In this document: positions 63,667 through 64,000 of the stretch, in pieces
How the letters are laid out: each line of letters opens with the position of its first letter
Position numbering within the stretch: the first letter of the stretch is position 1
NCBI GenBank assembly: GCA_937967505.1
Contig: CALCJM010000033.1
Span: 1 to 64,000 of the forward strand
Length of the DNA: 64,000 bases
Direction of reading: 5' to 3'
Origin: an uncultured Pirellulaceae bacterium
Lineage (GTDB): Bacteria > Planctomycetota > Planctomycetia > Pirellulales > Pirellulaceae
Translations under genes and position numbers: made by a program
The notes under the pieces: model-generated
The model's database searches: none
Seen by the model: the letters and a program-made list of their open reading frames with translations, nothing else
What the model was told of the DNA's origin: nothing

Positions 63667-64000
63667 GTCGGTGGTTGCCTGAGAAATTACGCTGGATATC
63701 GCCCTGACGGTAGCAAAATCACCCCCATGCAGCCATAGACGACTTTGCTAGCGAGCGCGTGAGACGAGGTTGCAAACGAATCTCCAGTTACCAAATTCAT
63801 TCCTGTAACCTTCAACGGCGAGGACTGAAGGCATAGGGCGACTGGCAGTTAGGAATTTACCATCCGTTGGCGACGCTGCCAGCGTCGGAGCGAAGCTGGC
63901 AGCATCGCCAACGGTGAGCTTTCAACTACCAATCGCCTTACGACAGTTTCAGCCCCAAACGGGTCGGGCAAGGGTAGCAACGAGCTGATACAATAGGAGC
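63667..64000. other. Terminal intergenic region with a palindromic repeat
   Basis: Upstream of the giant minus-strand gene. Holds repeat copy 4 at 63837-63937 and otherwise no supported gene up to the end of the window. Confidence 0.5.
63837..63937 (+). repeat. Palindromic interspersed element, copy 4 of 4 (complete)
   Basis: 101 bp, same orientation as the other three. Terminal arms GGCGACTGGCAGTTA and CAACTACCAATCGCC pair with few mismatches; the core is identical to copy 1 except for a few bases. Confidence 0.93.

Noticed and set aside
1-64000. CRISPR array, prophage or insertion sequence
   Set aside because: No regularly spaced direct repeats, transposase, integrase or phage structural gene was found on either strand.

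Overview
The window looks like chromosomal DNA of a planctomycete (Planctomycetota). This rests on family content, not on a marker gene. The signs are a DUF1080 secreted hydrolase-like protein, very large secreted repeat proteins, an ExbB-ExbD-ExbD operon flanked by TPR-like proteins, an alternative GlmU family enzyme, a membrane protein with a planctomycete-style leucine-rich tail, and moderate GC. No rRNA gene, CRISPR array, insertion sequence or phage module was seen.

Layout. 1-4197 is the 3' end of a giant beta-helix surface protein. 4221-10486 (minus) holds the two subunits of a type IIA topoisomerase with an ammonium transporter between them; the A subunit has a histone-H1-like tail. 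10803-12132 has two small secreted proteins. 13193-14005 is a DUF1080 protein. 14113-19820 (minus) is a five-gene ExbB/ExbD/TPR operon. 20127-32081 holds housekeeping and scattered genes: a TPR protein, metF, alt-GlmU, Skp/OmpH, an HTTM-like membrane protein, an orphan ParA, a GT2, sufE, a hemerythrin-like protein and a Nudix hydrolase. 32065-36371 (minus) is an RND efflux pump with its adaptor.

38240-54043 (plus) is a biosynthetic gene cluster: an aromatic amino acid ammonia-lyase, an acyl-activating enzyme with its own carrier domain, a 2691-residue PKS, and two tandem flavin halogenase-like enzymes. The simplest reading is that phenylalanine is deaminated to a cinnamic acid, activated and loaded on a carrier, extended with malonyl units by KS-AT-DH-KR-ACP to an aryl-capped polyene, then oxidised or halogenated. 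The PKS ends in a second KS-AT pair in which both nucleophiles are replaced, so this pair is catalytically dead or chain-length-factor-like.

At 57554-57691 (minus) there is a compact RNA that reads as a circularly permuted tRNA: the T-arm half precedes the D-arm half, a 4-nt linker closes the acceptor stem, and the ends form a long outer helix followed by a T-run. It resembles the tRNA-mimic domain of bacterial Y RNAs (YrlA). It sits directly upstream of, and on the same strand as, a large helical protein with a TerD-like end, which suggests a ribonucleoprotein or RNA stress system. Next to it is a DNA methyltransferase fused to a GIY-YIG-like domain, then a giant BNR/Ycf48-like propeller protein with a CBM9-like end.

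Two families of palindromic interspersed elements are present: a ~101-bp element in four copies and a 107-bp element in two direct copies.
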